Below are positions 11,993 to 23,877 of a stretch of 64,000 nt of DNA, one piece after another. The DNA comes from Heliocidaris tuberculata (lineage: Eukaryota > Echinodermata > Echinoidea > Camarodonta > Echinometridae), in NCBI GenBank assembly GCA_025618425.1, contig CM046848.1:27141807-27205806 (forward strand), written 5' to 3'. The translations under genes were made by a program, and so were the position numbers. Position 1 is the stretch's first letter, and each line of letters begins with the position of its first letter. A model generated the notes under the pieces. The model was not told the DNA's origin, made no database searches, and worked only from the letters and a program-made list of their open reading frames with translations.

Positions 11993-14479
11993 TTGTTAAT
12001 GTTAATGTTAATTATCTAAATCATATGCTTGATATTTATGTTATTACCACAACATGTATTAATTAGTTCTGAATAAGTGAATATTTGAATGAAGCATTTC
12101 AGAATTCAAAAATGTGAGCATTTTTGAGAGTGAATCTGAAGGAATAGACAGAGGCGCTAATTTCGAGGTTTTTGTAATTTGATTTGAATCTTGAAGAGTT
12201 CATCTTTTGATTGAAACGTTGTTGGGAACAGTACAATCAACCTGGCTGTGTTTTGTCGCTTTCCTCCTCAGTGATCCATTGCTAAACCTGTTTATTGATC
12301 GTGGCGCGAATCACGGCGTTCGAAAATTTGTTTGAACAGCGATTTACGCGACTTCCCAGCGCGCGTCAGTAGAGCCCCACGAATAACATGTACTCACACA
12401 CCAATACAAGCTCTTGTCAAATTATTGTATATAAATACATTTGAGGGGGCTTACTGGAAGCAACGGGGACGGGGCACTTCCCCGGTACTCATGTAGGACG
12501 AGGAGGGTCCGATAACGAGCGAGAAAACTGTTTTGTATTTTTCATCAGAGAGGATGTAATTCACTTGGCACTCCGCGCGTCAAGGAAATCTCTTATGTTT
12601 TTATCTCCGCGAAGCTTACACGATTGCGCTGGATTTCGGCAGCGCGCGTTTATTGGGTGTCGACAAAATTTCTGATCTGGCAGCAATCCTGGGGTGGAGA
12701 GAGAGGGTCTCGCTTCATAGAGATCGCATGTTTGTTTTTCTGGAGATCAGACGTCACAGTATTCACTAAATCCTCTCAGAATAAGTGGACTATTTGCATT
12801 TTTGCCGTTCCTGTCATTCAGGGGTACTTAAGCCCATCGCACACTATACGATCCGACTACGACGAAATTTGGAGGAAACTTTCCTTCTTTTCATAGCTCA
12901 CTGAAGAACCATATAGAGAAATAAAATCACATTTACAGAGCATAAAGTCAAATTCAAACTTCGTGTATTCTATAAACCATGTTCAGTTACCTGCACGATA
13001 GAAGTTTATTCAAAAAAGCCTTTTCTCACGTACTCACCATCTCGAATGGGAATAATGCACTATCGGTACACAGTGGGATGTGGTGGGATGCGGTGGGACG
13101 ATAATTGAAAATGAAAATTTTATGAATTTTATATCTTATAGAAAACATAACAATCTAGATAATTTCGGCAGGTTTCATGCTGCGATTTCGACGAAAAATT
13201 GCCAAAGCTAAGAGATCGATAATTTGCAGATCATTATATTTTTCAAGGAAGATAATAATCAAACAACTTTTGATAAACAATTACTGAGATGAAAATCAAT
13301 TATCGGAAGATTTCAAACTAAAAACACGGTCCTCATTTTTCACCGTCTTCTTCTTCTAAAAGATTCCCGATTTGCAAACATTTTTAACCCCTCCCCCACC
13401 CCTAGTCCTTTCATTCAATCCTGTAGTCGGAACCTATTATAGATTGTGCAAGACATTATTCTTCTAATGTAAGACGTATTTTCTTTTCATATTCATTTTT
13501 TACACTACCATCTCCTTCCAAAATTTTCGCGGTTTTCAAGCACTTCCCCATCCCTACAGATTTTTAGTCAATTATGTATCCGGAACATTTACGGCATCTT
13601 TTACAGATCTAGATGATGGGACACATCATTCATATCCAGTGTAAGATATTTCTACCATCTCCTTCTTCCCAAAATTTGGAGATGATACCAGTAGTGTCCC
13701 GCTCGCTCCGGTCGGTTATGGGCGGAGAAGGTATGGATTATGCAAGTGTTATTCTGTGATTCTAAGGCGAGCAGCTGTACAAATGGGGTCGGATGTCCCT
13801 CTATTTACCCCGTCTGTTGATGGAGGAGCATCACCGTGACCTTCTCCAAAGTCAAGGTCATGGTCTGTTTGGGCAAGGGATCATGGCGCCGCGCGCAGCC
13901 GTGAATCGAGTCCGGGCCCGGAGGAACCTGTCCGGGAATGGACATGTTGCGCCTGAATATTTCATGTACATAAAAAAGCGATGTAGCAGGGAAATGTAAC
14001 AACGGACAAAATTAAGAGAAGAGGAAATATTCCCAGGAGAAGGAAGATAACTTTTGTGAACGGAAACAGACAAACTAATTTTAGAAACTAATTTTGGGGG
14101 CAGATGGCGGCGGTATTACGATCTGTTGTTTAACTCCACATTTAGACGTTTGGTCAAGAGGTTACTACACACTTTATGTGTATGGCTTCACACTCACACA
14201 ACAGTTCCCTGATGCCAGCAGGCAAAGGAGACAGTCATTGAAAGAAAGAGAGAGGAAGAAAAGGGACAGGTTTTTACAACAATAGCCCCGATTTTTGTAG
14301 GCTTCACCGTGAAAGAATGAGGGCGGGAAACATAAATATTGGAGCATTGTTGAGTAGCGCAAAGAGGTGGAGCAGTTTGCGTGCGGTCGGTCACAGTGAA
14401 TAAAATTTCGCCCGCATTAGCGCACGGTCGCGCGCGCACGCCACAAAAGAGCGCCACGGGAGAAAACTAAAGTTGAAAC

Positions 14480-14481
<2 letters not shown>
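11993..14481. other. No gene recognised; scattered GC-richer patches
   Basis: About 2.5 kb with no exon supported. GC-richer patches occur at 12300-12400, 12430-12500 and 13860-13930. The region 12828-12870 resembles 1773-1818. Open frames at 12624-12896, 13793-13999 and on the opposite strand have no domain and no convincing splice partners. Confidence 0.35.

Positions 14482-14521
<40 letters not shown>
14482..14521. repeat. (CT)n microsatellite
   Basis: Twenty CT units. Read from either strand it gives Ser-Leu or Arg-Glu frames that are not real proteins. Confidence 0.97.
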
Positions 14522-14523
<2 letters not shown>

Positions 14524-15825
14524 CCACTTTTTGTCATTCTTCGCTGTCTTTTGTACGAGCGTATGTTTAAAATCCAAAGGCACACTGCATTTCAAAAGGA
14601 CAGAGTGTCTAACATGTCTAAACAGTTCCCAATTTTGCCGCAAGAAGTGACAAAATGGACAGTTTGAAAAATATCGATCGCTGGTTGTAAAGAATTCGCT
14701 TCTATCCTGCAACTGACAAGAAGCGTGCGCGTACGCTATGGCAAAGTAGGTTGTGTGTATAACTATGTAGAAAAAATATATATACATATTGCTGAGTCGC
14801 GGTGCTCGATATTATAATGTTACACCCCTTGAATTTCAAGCGAAGTTATTTCAACTGAAGACTATCGATGTAAACTGAAAATGTTGCGACTGCATTTATG
14901 GGCGAATTTAGAACTAAAGGTCATTGACGGTTACAATCTAACCTACAACCGAGTACGCCTACTTATTATCAACTCCCCCACCCCACCCTCTCTTTACGTT
15001 TCACAACTTGCTAGGGTCATTTACATGGTTCTTATAACAATTTATGCTCTCTTTCACCGATGTTGCACAATTGGTCGAATCAATTCTAGTTCAATACAAA
15101 ACACTTCAAAGGCACAAAATAACCCCACGACTTCGATCGATCGCTATCCCTTGATCGAAGATTATCGACAAGTTGAATACGTAATGGGGGTTTACATTCT
15201 ATAGACCGCAGGTATAAAATTGTTGTGTTTTAACACATATTTTCTCCTGATTTCACTGTTGTGCGATTTATCTTATTTTAATGCTTTGGAAAATCGTATT
15301 CACCGGTTATAAAACTATTTTTATAACGCGTTTATGTCGCAGTGCTAACTTATCCACAAGATTTTCAGCGATGTCCTATACATGCGTCACAAATCTTTTG
15401 AGGACGCACGTTTACACGAAGAAGACAAAGTTTCATGAGAAAATTGAGGGATACTTAATTAAGAAGGCCGTCGGTATACCTGCGGGAAAAAATCGGGGGG
15501 AAATCAAGATTTCTTTTCTATGTCGGGAAAATCTCGCCTTTCCACCCCCTTTAAAATCCTTCATCCATCCCTGCTGCATGATTTCTATAGTCGTTTTTTT
15601 TTTCCCTAACATACTCTCGACAAAAAAAATTATTCAGATTGTTTTATTTCCTGTGACATCATCATTTCAACAAACAATGATTGTCTTAATGGTATAGTCT
15701 ATGATCAAAATAGGTTTTCCAATTGAAGAAAATGTCACAACAATGTTGAAAAAAATGCGACAAAAGCCTTATCAATATCTTATTAAGTGTTATCATTATT
15801 AATTTCGACTCAATTTCAATTTCAA
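14522..15825. other. No gene recognised
   Basis: Two plus-strand frames (14881-15204, 107 codons; 15281-15697, 138 codons) are the longest here that do not come from repeats. Neither shows a known domain, signal peptide or exon context, and both read like translated non-coding AT-rich DNA. Confidence 0.35.
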
Positions 15826-15886
15826 TTTCAATTTATTCATTTCATCATTATATAAACATTTATTCATTTCATCATTATATAAACTA
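15826..15886. repeat. (ATTTCA)n plus a 26-bp tandem duplication
   Basis: Several AATTTC units are followed by two adjacent copies of TTTATTCATTTCATCATTAT plus ATAAAC. Read on the minus strand this resembles the short-repeat 3' tail of CR1/L2-type LINEs, so it may mark the end of a minus-strand insertion. Confidence 0.7.
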
Positions 15887-16410
15887 CGTTTGAAAATATG
15901 ATTTGAATAGTACAAATAATGACGAAAAAGAAAATGGAAACTATAAAAAAAAAAAAAAGAGAGAGAGAGATGTGCTTGAAAGCTGTAGCTCCCCTATGAC
16001 CGTCAAGATCATATTTATGATTCAATACATGTATTTCGATAACAAACTACACCGTAATGAATTGTTTTTCTTAGTTTGCTTCTGGATCAGTGTTCATAGT
16101 TGTTCGTTAAGGTAACGTAACAACCTTGGCGTTTCCACGTTTCAGCTGAGAATGTATTTCTTTATCAGTTGATATAAACTTGTCATTAAGACAAAACATA
16201 TATTGAACTGAAGAATGAAAAGGGGCTAGGCGAGAAAAAATAAAAGGTTTAAGACAACGTCCACATCCTCGATTATTTCTGGGTAGACACTGTGCGATGA
16301 CATGACCTTTATCGTGTTAATGTTTTATCTAGATCATTAGACGCTTCTGTGACATGACTTTTATCCAAGGAGTATAAACAAAAAACTAGAAGACTTGTAA
16401 TATGACTTAC

Positions 16411-16838
16411 CCATTCCAAAGCTAATGAGATGGTCCACACCCTTGCGTTTGCGTGGTCTCCCTTTGTGGATGGGGGAAAGTCCATTCTGGAAGAAGGGGT
16501 GTCCCGTCGACGATGCAACAGGGTTGGGTGATCCGCCATGGGTGTGGTAACTGGGCGAGAGGTTGTGTAAGTTTGGTTGTTGGGGAGGGGGCGAGGCGTG
16601 GTGGAGTTGGTGATAGGTGTTCTGCTCCGCCGATGACGGCATGAAGAGGGTCTCATAGTGGAGCTGGCAGTAGACGAGGTTGTCCTTCATCCCGTAGTAG
16701 TCGCCCGTGGTAAGTTCGAGATTGCATACGGCGCAGCTGAAGCAGGCGAGATGGTAGACGAGTTCCCGGGCGCGCATCACCATCTCGTGAGAGTCGATGC
16801 CCACCTGACATCGGGCGCATTTCTTCGTACCAAAACGT
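16411..16838 (-). CDS. Lhx2/9: Lhx2/9-class LIM-homeobox gene, LIM2 exon
   Basis: This internal exon encodes the second LIM zinc-binding domain and linker of an apterous/Lhx2/9-type transcription factor. Such proteins bind DNA in the nucleus and recruit LDB (CLIM) cofactors through their LIM domains. The acceptor AG is at 16840-16839 and the donor at 16410-16409 reads G|GTAAGT. The exon starts in phase 2 and ends in phase 1. Translation begins RFGTKKCARCQVGIDSHEMV. The domain has its CxxC (CARC), the YHLACFSC and AVC ligand groups, LTTGDYYGMKDNLVYC and a closing LH. The linker contains KGRPRKRK, the basic motif that precedes the homeodomain in Lhx2/9 proteins. A 60-residue His/Pro/Ser-rich stretch between LIM2 and KGRPRKRK differs from vertebrate paralogues. 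Open frames on the other strand are shadows. Confidence 0.95.
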
Positions 16839-16912
16839 CTTCAGAAGGTTGTCATCAAGATAGGAGACAAAATAAAAAGTGAATATGAAAATGATCATGT
16901 AAGTGATGTACT

Positions 16913-17168
16913 ATGGCCTCGTGGCTCATTTACATGACTTTCAATCGAATTAAGGTTGAGGTTCGAATCCCTGCCCGGCACTAACGTCCTTTGGCAAGAC
17001 ATTATTCCACATTTGCCACTCCCACACGGGTGCAAATGAGTATCTGGTACGCTTAAGCGCTTGGGCCGCTGAGATATAATCAGGTACTGTGACGCCTACT
17101 TGAAACTGGAGGGCAGTATATAAATTTTGTTAAAATTTGTTGTTGTTGTTGTTGTTGTTATTATTATT

Positions 17169-17205
<37 letters not shown>
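16913..17205 (+). mobile_element. tRNA-derived SINE
   Basis: The head has Pol III-like boxes: a weak A box near GTGGCTCA and a clear B box, GAGGTTCGAATCC, at 16961-16973. The unrelated body includes CTTTGGCAAGACATTATTCC and GCGCTTGGGCCGCTGAGATA. It ends in a (GTT)n then (ATC)n tail (17137-17205). The body phrase after the B box (CACTAACGTCCTTTGGCAAG) matches the minus-strand element at 18330-18530, so they form one family. Confidence 0.8.
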
Positions 17206-17208
<3 letters not shown>

Positions 17209-17879
17209 TATAAAGAGATGAAAGTGCAGAACAGTCATGTGGATTTAAAATGAATCAAACTTGAAATATCAGAATTCTATACTTTGCATGCCTCATCCTG
17301 CCCCTTGTCCAGTCCTATATCCCGCCTTCTCCTTTCTCCGAATTATCGACCAGTTTAAACTTATATTCCCATTATATGCTGACCTTTAATTAGAAAAAAA
17401 AGAACTATTGCTAGAGGCTTGCCCGACAAAGATGCAACAGGCAGATGCAAACTCTATTCTTCTAATATAAGAAAAATAAGAAATAAGTAATCGATAAAAA
17501 TTATTCTTCTTTTTAAACATTTACCAAATCAAGAGTACATTAATTGTCTATTATGTCCCATTTATCACGCAGTGGATGCAAAATGCAATGAATTACGATA
17601 ACATGACAAAAACATGATCTGTTTAATAATCTTCATTATTTATCAGAAGTGTCTTAGATTCATGAACTTGCGTCTTTTATCACCAATCCGCTAGTTTCGC
17701 TATACGCAGAAATAATTTTCATCATATTAAGTGGATTGAATTTGAAATACATGCATGCATCGGCTACATAATATAACAGAGACAAGATGCTTGAATTTCA
17801 CATCACAGATATGATCACTTTTATAATAATGCATATCTATCTTCCTTCATGCGTTCACTAATTATCACAATAATAATTA

Positions 17880-18063
17880 TTTCTGTGATCGGGGCACAGC
17901 GCATCAAGAGTAAATACCTGGTATCCACTTACTACATACCTGAGTCGAGAGTGGCAAATGAAGGTTAATTTACTGCTAAAGACCTAAGTGCTATGTCGGG
18001 TCTCGAACACACGACCTTGGCATTAGGTCGGGTGTCAAGACCACTCGACTGCGGTACTCCTAT
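17880..18063 (-). mobile_element. tRNA-headed SINE-like element, diverged
   Basis: On the minus strand a tRNA-like head (GTACCGCAGTCGAGTGGTC) is followed by a B-box-like GTGTGTTCGAGACC. The body then contains CTTCATTTGCCACTCTCGAC, which resembles the TTTGCCACTCCCACAC part of the SINE at 16913. Boundaries are approximate. Confidence 0.6.
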
Positions 18064-18133
18064 ACTGAATATATCAAACTGTATATAATGTACAGCGGGA
18101 TGAAAAATAATTGATAATAACATGCGGATGTAT

Positions 18134-18326
18134 GACATTTGCTCCTGCGACAATTGCTCCGGTCTAACTTTGCCATGCTAATCCTAAACCTAAACCTAAA
18201 CCTAACCCTAACCCTAATCCTAATATTCACACTGTCCTGAACAAAAACAAACAAACAAGGCCGTGACCTTAACCTTTGACCTTTCGAGATATGGTCTGTG
18301 GAGCAAATGTCGCAGGAGAAAATGTC
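18134..18326. mobile_element. Inverted-repeat MITE holding telomere-like repeats
   Basis: A 27-bp arm (GACATTTGCTCCTGCGACAA and following) at 18134-18160 is repeated inverted at 18300-18326 with three mismatches. The interior at about 18180-18225 is a run of CCTAAA, CCCTAA and CCTAAT units, matching degenerate telomeric TTAGGG on the other strand. No clear target duplication is visible. Confidence 0.8.
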
Positions 18327-18329
18327 GGC

Positions 18330-18530
18330 GTCCCTAATTGCGGGTGAAGTAACACTGTAGCCTTCCTATACCCTAGGGCACTCAGGAATTTGTTTTTCTC
18401 CAAACGACACCCATTTATCTTACCTGGCTTGAGTATAATGTCGTCTTTTGTCTTTCCGAAAGACATTAATGCCGTGGTAGGGATTCGAACCCTGTACACC
18501 AAGATCTACAGCCCGGTGACTTATCCAGAC
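18330..18530 (-). mobile_element. tRNA-derived SINE, minus strand
   Basis: The B box GGGTTCGAATCCCTACC reads on the minus strand, around 18476-18492. It is followed by CATTAATGTCTTTCGGAAAG, homologous to the body start of the 16913 SINE. The tRNA-like head extends to about 18530. The 3' end is not clearly marked. Confidence 0.72.
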
Positions 18531-18998
18531 CCAGCACCTCTACTTTGCTTTTAGTATTGTATTTGATTTATTGAATTCAGAATAAATTAAGAACTTTTGA
18601 ATAAGGCATTGGAATCTTGAAAGAGATTATGGGATGACCTATCCCTTTAAAGACAAACAAAAACTCATGCGAGACACTACAACTACAAACAAGACCTCTA
18701 AACCACTATGACTGTGCAAGTAAAGAATAAAGATGACTTTAAATGAAATATATGCTTTCAATTAAAATGTCAATTAAAATCTAATTCACGACTTCTAGAA
18801 AGGGCAGCAAGTTCATTAAACCGTGATGGGTACACGCAACCAATGTTCAACCAAGGAGTTGGGTGGAGCTCTTGCTTATACAGGATTACGTCATGAACGT
18901 ATTATTGGGTGATCCAACATTTTGGTTCAGCAACGTTTGCTCGACCCGGGCTTAATTTCGTCCGATGTTCGTCATTTTCATCAAAGGTTATAAGACCT

Positions 18999-19322
18999 GG
19001 GGGGTGTTTCATAAAGATGTTCATAAAGTTACGCATGGTTTTACGAACGACTTGAATATGAAGTGCCAGATAGGATGCCCAAAGTTTTTCCTGATGTTTT
19101 AACAAAGTGTGACTGTATTTCCAATAACCTCAATTAAATTATTGCAGAAAATATACTTTGCATTAAAAATGTTTGTCATAATAAGAATGTTTATTTACAT
19201 CTGCATAGTTCAACTTTAGTTAATGCAGTTAAAAATGGTTGAGCATCCCATTTGGCTTGTCATATTTAAGTCATTTGTAAAGTCATGCGTAACTTTACGA
19301 ACAGCTTTATGAAACACCCCCC
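18999..19322. mobile_element. MITE with GGGGGGTGTTTCATAAAG termini
   Basis: The left arm GGGGGGTGTTTCATAAAG continues for about 85 bp and recurs inverted at 19232-19322, where the sequence ends CTTTATGAAACACCCCCC. The arms share GTTCGTAAAGTTACGCATG-type sequence with some mismatches. The middle is AT-rich. Apparent flank duplications are ambiguous because of the G/C runs. Superfamily is unknown; hAT-like is possible. Confidence 0.85.
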
Positions 19323-19407
19323 TGGCTGCTATAGAATTTGGGGTTATTATGTTTAGGGTATAAGCGATATTGTTGGATCCATGGCTAGGATCAGGAATTC
19401 GATTAAT

Positions 19408-19411
19408 AGTG

Positions 19412-19490
<79 letters not shown>
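19408..19490. repeat. (AAT)n microsatellite
   Basis: Clean AAT triplets with one interruption near 19452. Confidence 0.95.
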
Positions 19491-19491
<1 letters not shown>

Positions 19492-20153
19492 TATAATATT
19501 TGTAAATCCAAATCCACTTGATATCAAATGCTCAAGGCGCAATAAGTGCAAAAGACGATAAAAACAAACAATCATTAAGTGCATCACTAGTGGATAAAAA
19601 GGAAAGAAGCAATTAATTAATTATAGTCCAAATCAAACAGATCCGTTTTAAAGTTAGAAATTGAGCGCGGAGCGATTGCTGGGAGAGCATATAATGCCGT
19701 AAGCAAATTACATAAATGATTGCGTATAGAACTGAAATTTATTAGGCTACCTGTTTTACCTTCAAAAAAATTTAAAACATTTAACCCCACAATTAATCCT
19801 GCCTTCCTGTTATATTCTCCGTTCCTCATTAAATTCATATAATTCATCTCCTTCAATAATTGTTTCCTTGCTTATTATTTCTTCATTCATTCAAAGGAGA
19901 TATTAATTTTTTATAAGTATATACAATGACCACCAGCTAGAAAAGAGCCAATAGACAGTATATGCTTTACTACTTTGGTAATCCTAGGCCACAATTTTCG
20001 TCAATGGTATACTTACTGGCATATATATTTTATGCGAGCAAGAAAATATTTGATTCTAATGAAAATTCTTTTAAGCATCACTGATGAAATTGTGAACATT
20101 CACGTAAATTAATGACTACAAAAAAAGGTGTGGAGGTGAATGACTGAACTTAC

Positions 20154-20477
20154 TTCAGGTAATCTTCTTTGCAGTAGATATTCCCTGCTTTGGCGAAGCA
20201 GGATAGCTCGCTATCCAGCTGTACGTTACACTCGCAGCACTGCAGGCATTGCGTATGCCACTGCCTGTCCGCGGCCAACAGGTAGAACCGATCGCTTATA
20301 CGCCCACCGCATCCGGCACACACCACCGGGCTACCGGCGTGAGACTCGTGGCTACTACCGACTGAAGTGCTGCTGCTGCTGCTACTACTACTCATGCTGC
20401 TGTTGAGACTGTTGTTGCTGATGTAAGAACCGGGTGAATTCGAAGACTCCCCATCGCAACCCATCACTGGCATGTTA
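20154..20477 (-). CDS. Lhx2/9: Lhx2/9-class LIM-homeobox gene, LIM1 exon
   Basis: This 324-nt exon is bounded by AG at 20479-20478 and the donor AA|GTAAGT at 20153. It enters and leaves in phase 2, and the leaving phase joins the LIM2 exon exactly to give YCKEDYLK then RFGTKKC. The reading is N-M-P-V-M-G-C-D, then a Ser-rich low-complexity segment with a run of eight Ser, then a complete LIM1 domain: CAGCGGRISDRFYLL, QWHTQCLQCCEC, and a closing YCKED whose Cys and Asp complete the zinc sites. This closely follows the CAGCGGKISDRYYLL pattern of vertebrate LHX2 and LHX9. The first Met in the exon (20473-20471) is a possible start if the upstream exon is untranslated. The acceptor has a weak pyrimidine tract. 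Confidence 0.95.
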
Positions 20478-23400
20478 CTGGTGATATATATTTCAAGAAT
20501 TACACTTAAATCCTCAGTGATCCCAAAAGAAACCTACAATTTTAGGTTGTGCGGTCCTCAGCTGGGAAAAGTTTGTAGAAAGAGCGGAACAATTAAAGAG
20601 GTGAGGTTTCTTAGTGCCTTCCGCACAATGATGCTGATGCGGGCCACGGAAGTTTCTCACCAATCCTCTCGACTCATCTCTAGAAGAACACGATATCCCG
20701 ATTCAGACTAAAGTATGCCGAGCAGCTGAATAGAAAAAAAAATGATAGAGAAAGCTATTTTGATTTATCAGTACTAGTATATGGTAACCTAAGAATTCAT
20801 TAGATAGCCAAGTTTATGAGTCGTATATTTTTAAGGGAAATAGCGTGTGGAAAGCGGACATTGTACTTTGATTATTATGAACAGTTATAAAAAAATTTCA
20901 TATTACATATTCTAAGTCTTCCCAGAAAATTTAGTATTTCTGTCAATTTGATAAACGATTAATTCAATTCAACACAAACACATATCTGCAGTCGGCATAA
21001 TATTTTTTTTTTTTTTTTTTTTTTTTTGGTCATTCAAGATGTTTCGTGTCGGGGATTTCGCATTTGAATCATTCGAATTCATTAATCTACAAAACTTTCA
21101 AATTTACGAAATTCGTCGAATGAAGCTACATAATAGGTAATTCATAAACTATACTGCCTTTTTTATAAAGTGATATAATTATTGATGGGTTTAAAAAATC
21201 TTAACACTTTACATATTCTTATAGGAACTTTTCAAATTATATGTTGAAAAACAGAAACGAGATTATAATGATAATTGCAATTCGAAGGAATTTCTTCAAA
21301 ATCACACCTGCAGTCCAAATAGAATTCATGTAGTTCTAATTAAATATCAACATTAATTTTCACTTACTAAACGTTCATAATTTCATGTTTGGGTCCGGCA
21401 AACGCATTGTTTGGACTTAAACGATATAGGATACAACATTCAGTACAAAATATATTACGTAATTAAAACTTTAATTATACATAAATCGTATGTACATTTG
21501 ATGAACACAGCATTATTTTACAGTATAATTGATATTGATTTTTTATACTAGATATAGAACTTTCAAATTATACGAATAAGAATCACCTTATTCCCCTCCC
21601 TCGATCCCCCCCCCCCCCTCTCTCTCTCTGGTACAGAAGACAACAGAATGACGTCTTACCTATATTATGAGTATCATTAGTCAATAAGTTACTTATGATA
21701 ATAACCACTTCACTTCGTCGTGTTTGTGCATATTAACGTAAAATAATTTCTTTGTAAAACCCGATAGGCCTTATTTGAAATCGAGGCTTACCCCTCCCCC
21801 CCCCCCCCCCCCCCACCCCTCCTCTTCTTCCAGTACAATCCCGCCGGCGAGTTTCTGGCTAAATATACTTCCTTACACTTTTGCTATACACGTCAGTGTG
21901 AATGCGAGTAGCCTACAATGATAGCGAGAAAGCAAATGTGGGGCCGCCATATCGGGGGCGGGGAAGATGTGATTAGAATGGTATATGGACCAAATAAGAA
22001 GAAACGGTCTGTTACCTTACATCTACAAGGGGAATGCGTTAATTTAAAAAAAAAGGGGATCGGAGGAGATTACATACAACTATTCTCGTTTTATGCAAAA
22101 CAAGGTATAAACAACAATCCTTCCATCTTTTTTTTTTAAATCTCAATATGACATTTGCAACTTTGTTGGGAGTTCTCCGTTTTACGCGAAACAAGGTTAT
22201 AAAAAAAAATAATCATCCCATCCTTATATATTTTTTTTCTTTTCAGTCTGACATTTAGATACTTTATTGGGAGTACTTTGATGATAACAATTTTAAGAAA
22301 AATCGAGGTCTCGAAAAATTTGAATATCGTTTCACTGAAAACGTCAGAAACAAAAAGAAAAAAAATGAAACATATTTTTTAAAATCATTTTCCACATCAA
22401 ACACAAGGATTTGTCATGCATTCTTACAAAACATCTTGAATATTTCGTTCAGTCAGACATTTAATACAGTAAAATCCCATGCTTACTCTTCAAATTGTTT
22501 GTCGAATGATGTTTCTATGGTTGTTTCACCAAACGATAAAATAATCAGTTGGATACGTAGCATTTTCACCGATTTCGTTTTGTTTTGTTTAAAACTAGAA
22601 TGTAATTCGAATGAATTTGTTGACTTCCATCGGTAAAGATACACAAGTAAAAAAATATATACAAAAGTAAATAAAAACTAAAAAGTCAATGCAGCTTATC
22701 ATTTACAATTAGAAACAAATTAAGGGAAATTTCACTCAAACTATAACAATAAATCATTATACAAAATTTCTACACACTTTGAATAATTCACTTCATAAAA
22801 CGTATATGTAGATTGTTGTCAAATAAAATTGTAATTTATGCGAGTGACGCTTTCCTTAACTGACAACATTCAACAGAACATTATTAGAATATAATTAATC
22901 ATAAATGCTTATCACTGAAAAAGCAAACTTTATCAACTTCATTTTGACTTCGACATAACCCTCATCTAAATATCATATAATTTCTATACCTCAAATCCTA
23001 ACTTCAATAATATACAGATTTTTTTGTCTTCAGCTTTTGCTGTAATTTGAAAAGGGATGACATCAAACTAATGTAATACGTTCAAGTTCTGTTTATTCCA
23101 AATCTTTTAAAAAGCATGACATATACAGAGTTAAAAACAATACAATACATAAAATAAATTAAGTAGTTAACAATCAAAGAATCTGATAAAGTTTTATAGA
23201 AATATGATATTTTTACTGGAGAAAGTATAGCATATTTGTTTTGACGATAAGTCACCTCATCATAGTGCATAATTTGATGATTGTGATATCTTATGTAGCA
23301 TTGCTCAGAATTGTTTTCAAGTGTTGTGCTAATAGGACCAATTCATCATGTTTTGAATAATGCTTGAGTATAAAGGGGTATAGAATATACAAAAGATGAT

Positions 23401-23877
23401 TGACAACCAGCGGAAAGACATGCTTCAAAATATGCGAGGGCATGAGGGGTGAAACATGCGTAAATGCTTGTTATGTATTGGCCTAACTAGCAAAACAACT
23501 TCTTTTTAATGAAACAGAGAAATGGTATAATAAAGGTGTTTGAAAATGTAGCAATACTCCTCTACCTCTCTCTCTTCAAGGGACAATCAGTATCTGGTAA
23601 TTCCTTGGTCGTGTAGAAAGGAAAGCTACATAACCAGCAAGAATGTGCAGTCTTGAAACAAGAAAAATTTGAGCAGTTCAGAATTGAGAAACGTGTATAA
23701 GTTCTCAGACATGCTGGAGGATTATGGGAAATTCTCTGGCAGTTCATTGTTTTCGTTGTTTTAAGTATAGGTAAAGCTATATAAGCTAGGTCGAAGCTTA
23801 CATTGTTAAAGAGATGGAAGAAAAAAAAATATAAAGATTTCTCTATAAATGATGCTTCCTTGCCTTTAGATACTTAC
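20478..23877 (-). other. Probable Lhx2/9 intron 1
   Basis: About 3.4 kb, gene-free apart from homopolymers (poly-T at 21003-21027, poly-C at 21607-21618 and 21796-21814). The rest is AT-rich DNA with no recognised exon or mobile element. Its extent depends on the 5' exon assignment. Confidence 0.5.

Larger units (their letters stand above)
16839..20153 (-). other. Lhx2/9 intron between the LIM1 and LIM2 exons
   Basis: A 3,315-bp intron bounded by GTAAGT (20153) and AG (16839). It holds three tRNA-headed SINE-like elements, two MITEs and an (AAT)n run. No other exon was recognised. Confidence 0.85.

Noticed and set aside
15281..15697. 138-codon plus-strand frame
   Set aside because: It has no domain, no homologous neighbours and no splice logic; the amino-acid composition matches AT-rich non-coding DNA.
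19617..19856. 79-codon minus-strand frame ending SISNFKTDLFDLDYN, reminiscent of the C-terminus of CR1-type ORF2
   Set aside because: The resemblance is confined to a few residues and no RT motifs lie upstream, so a LINE call is not supportable.
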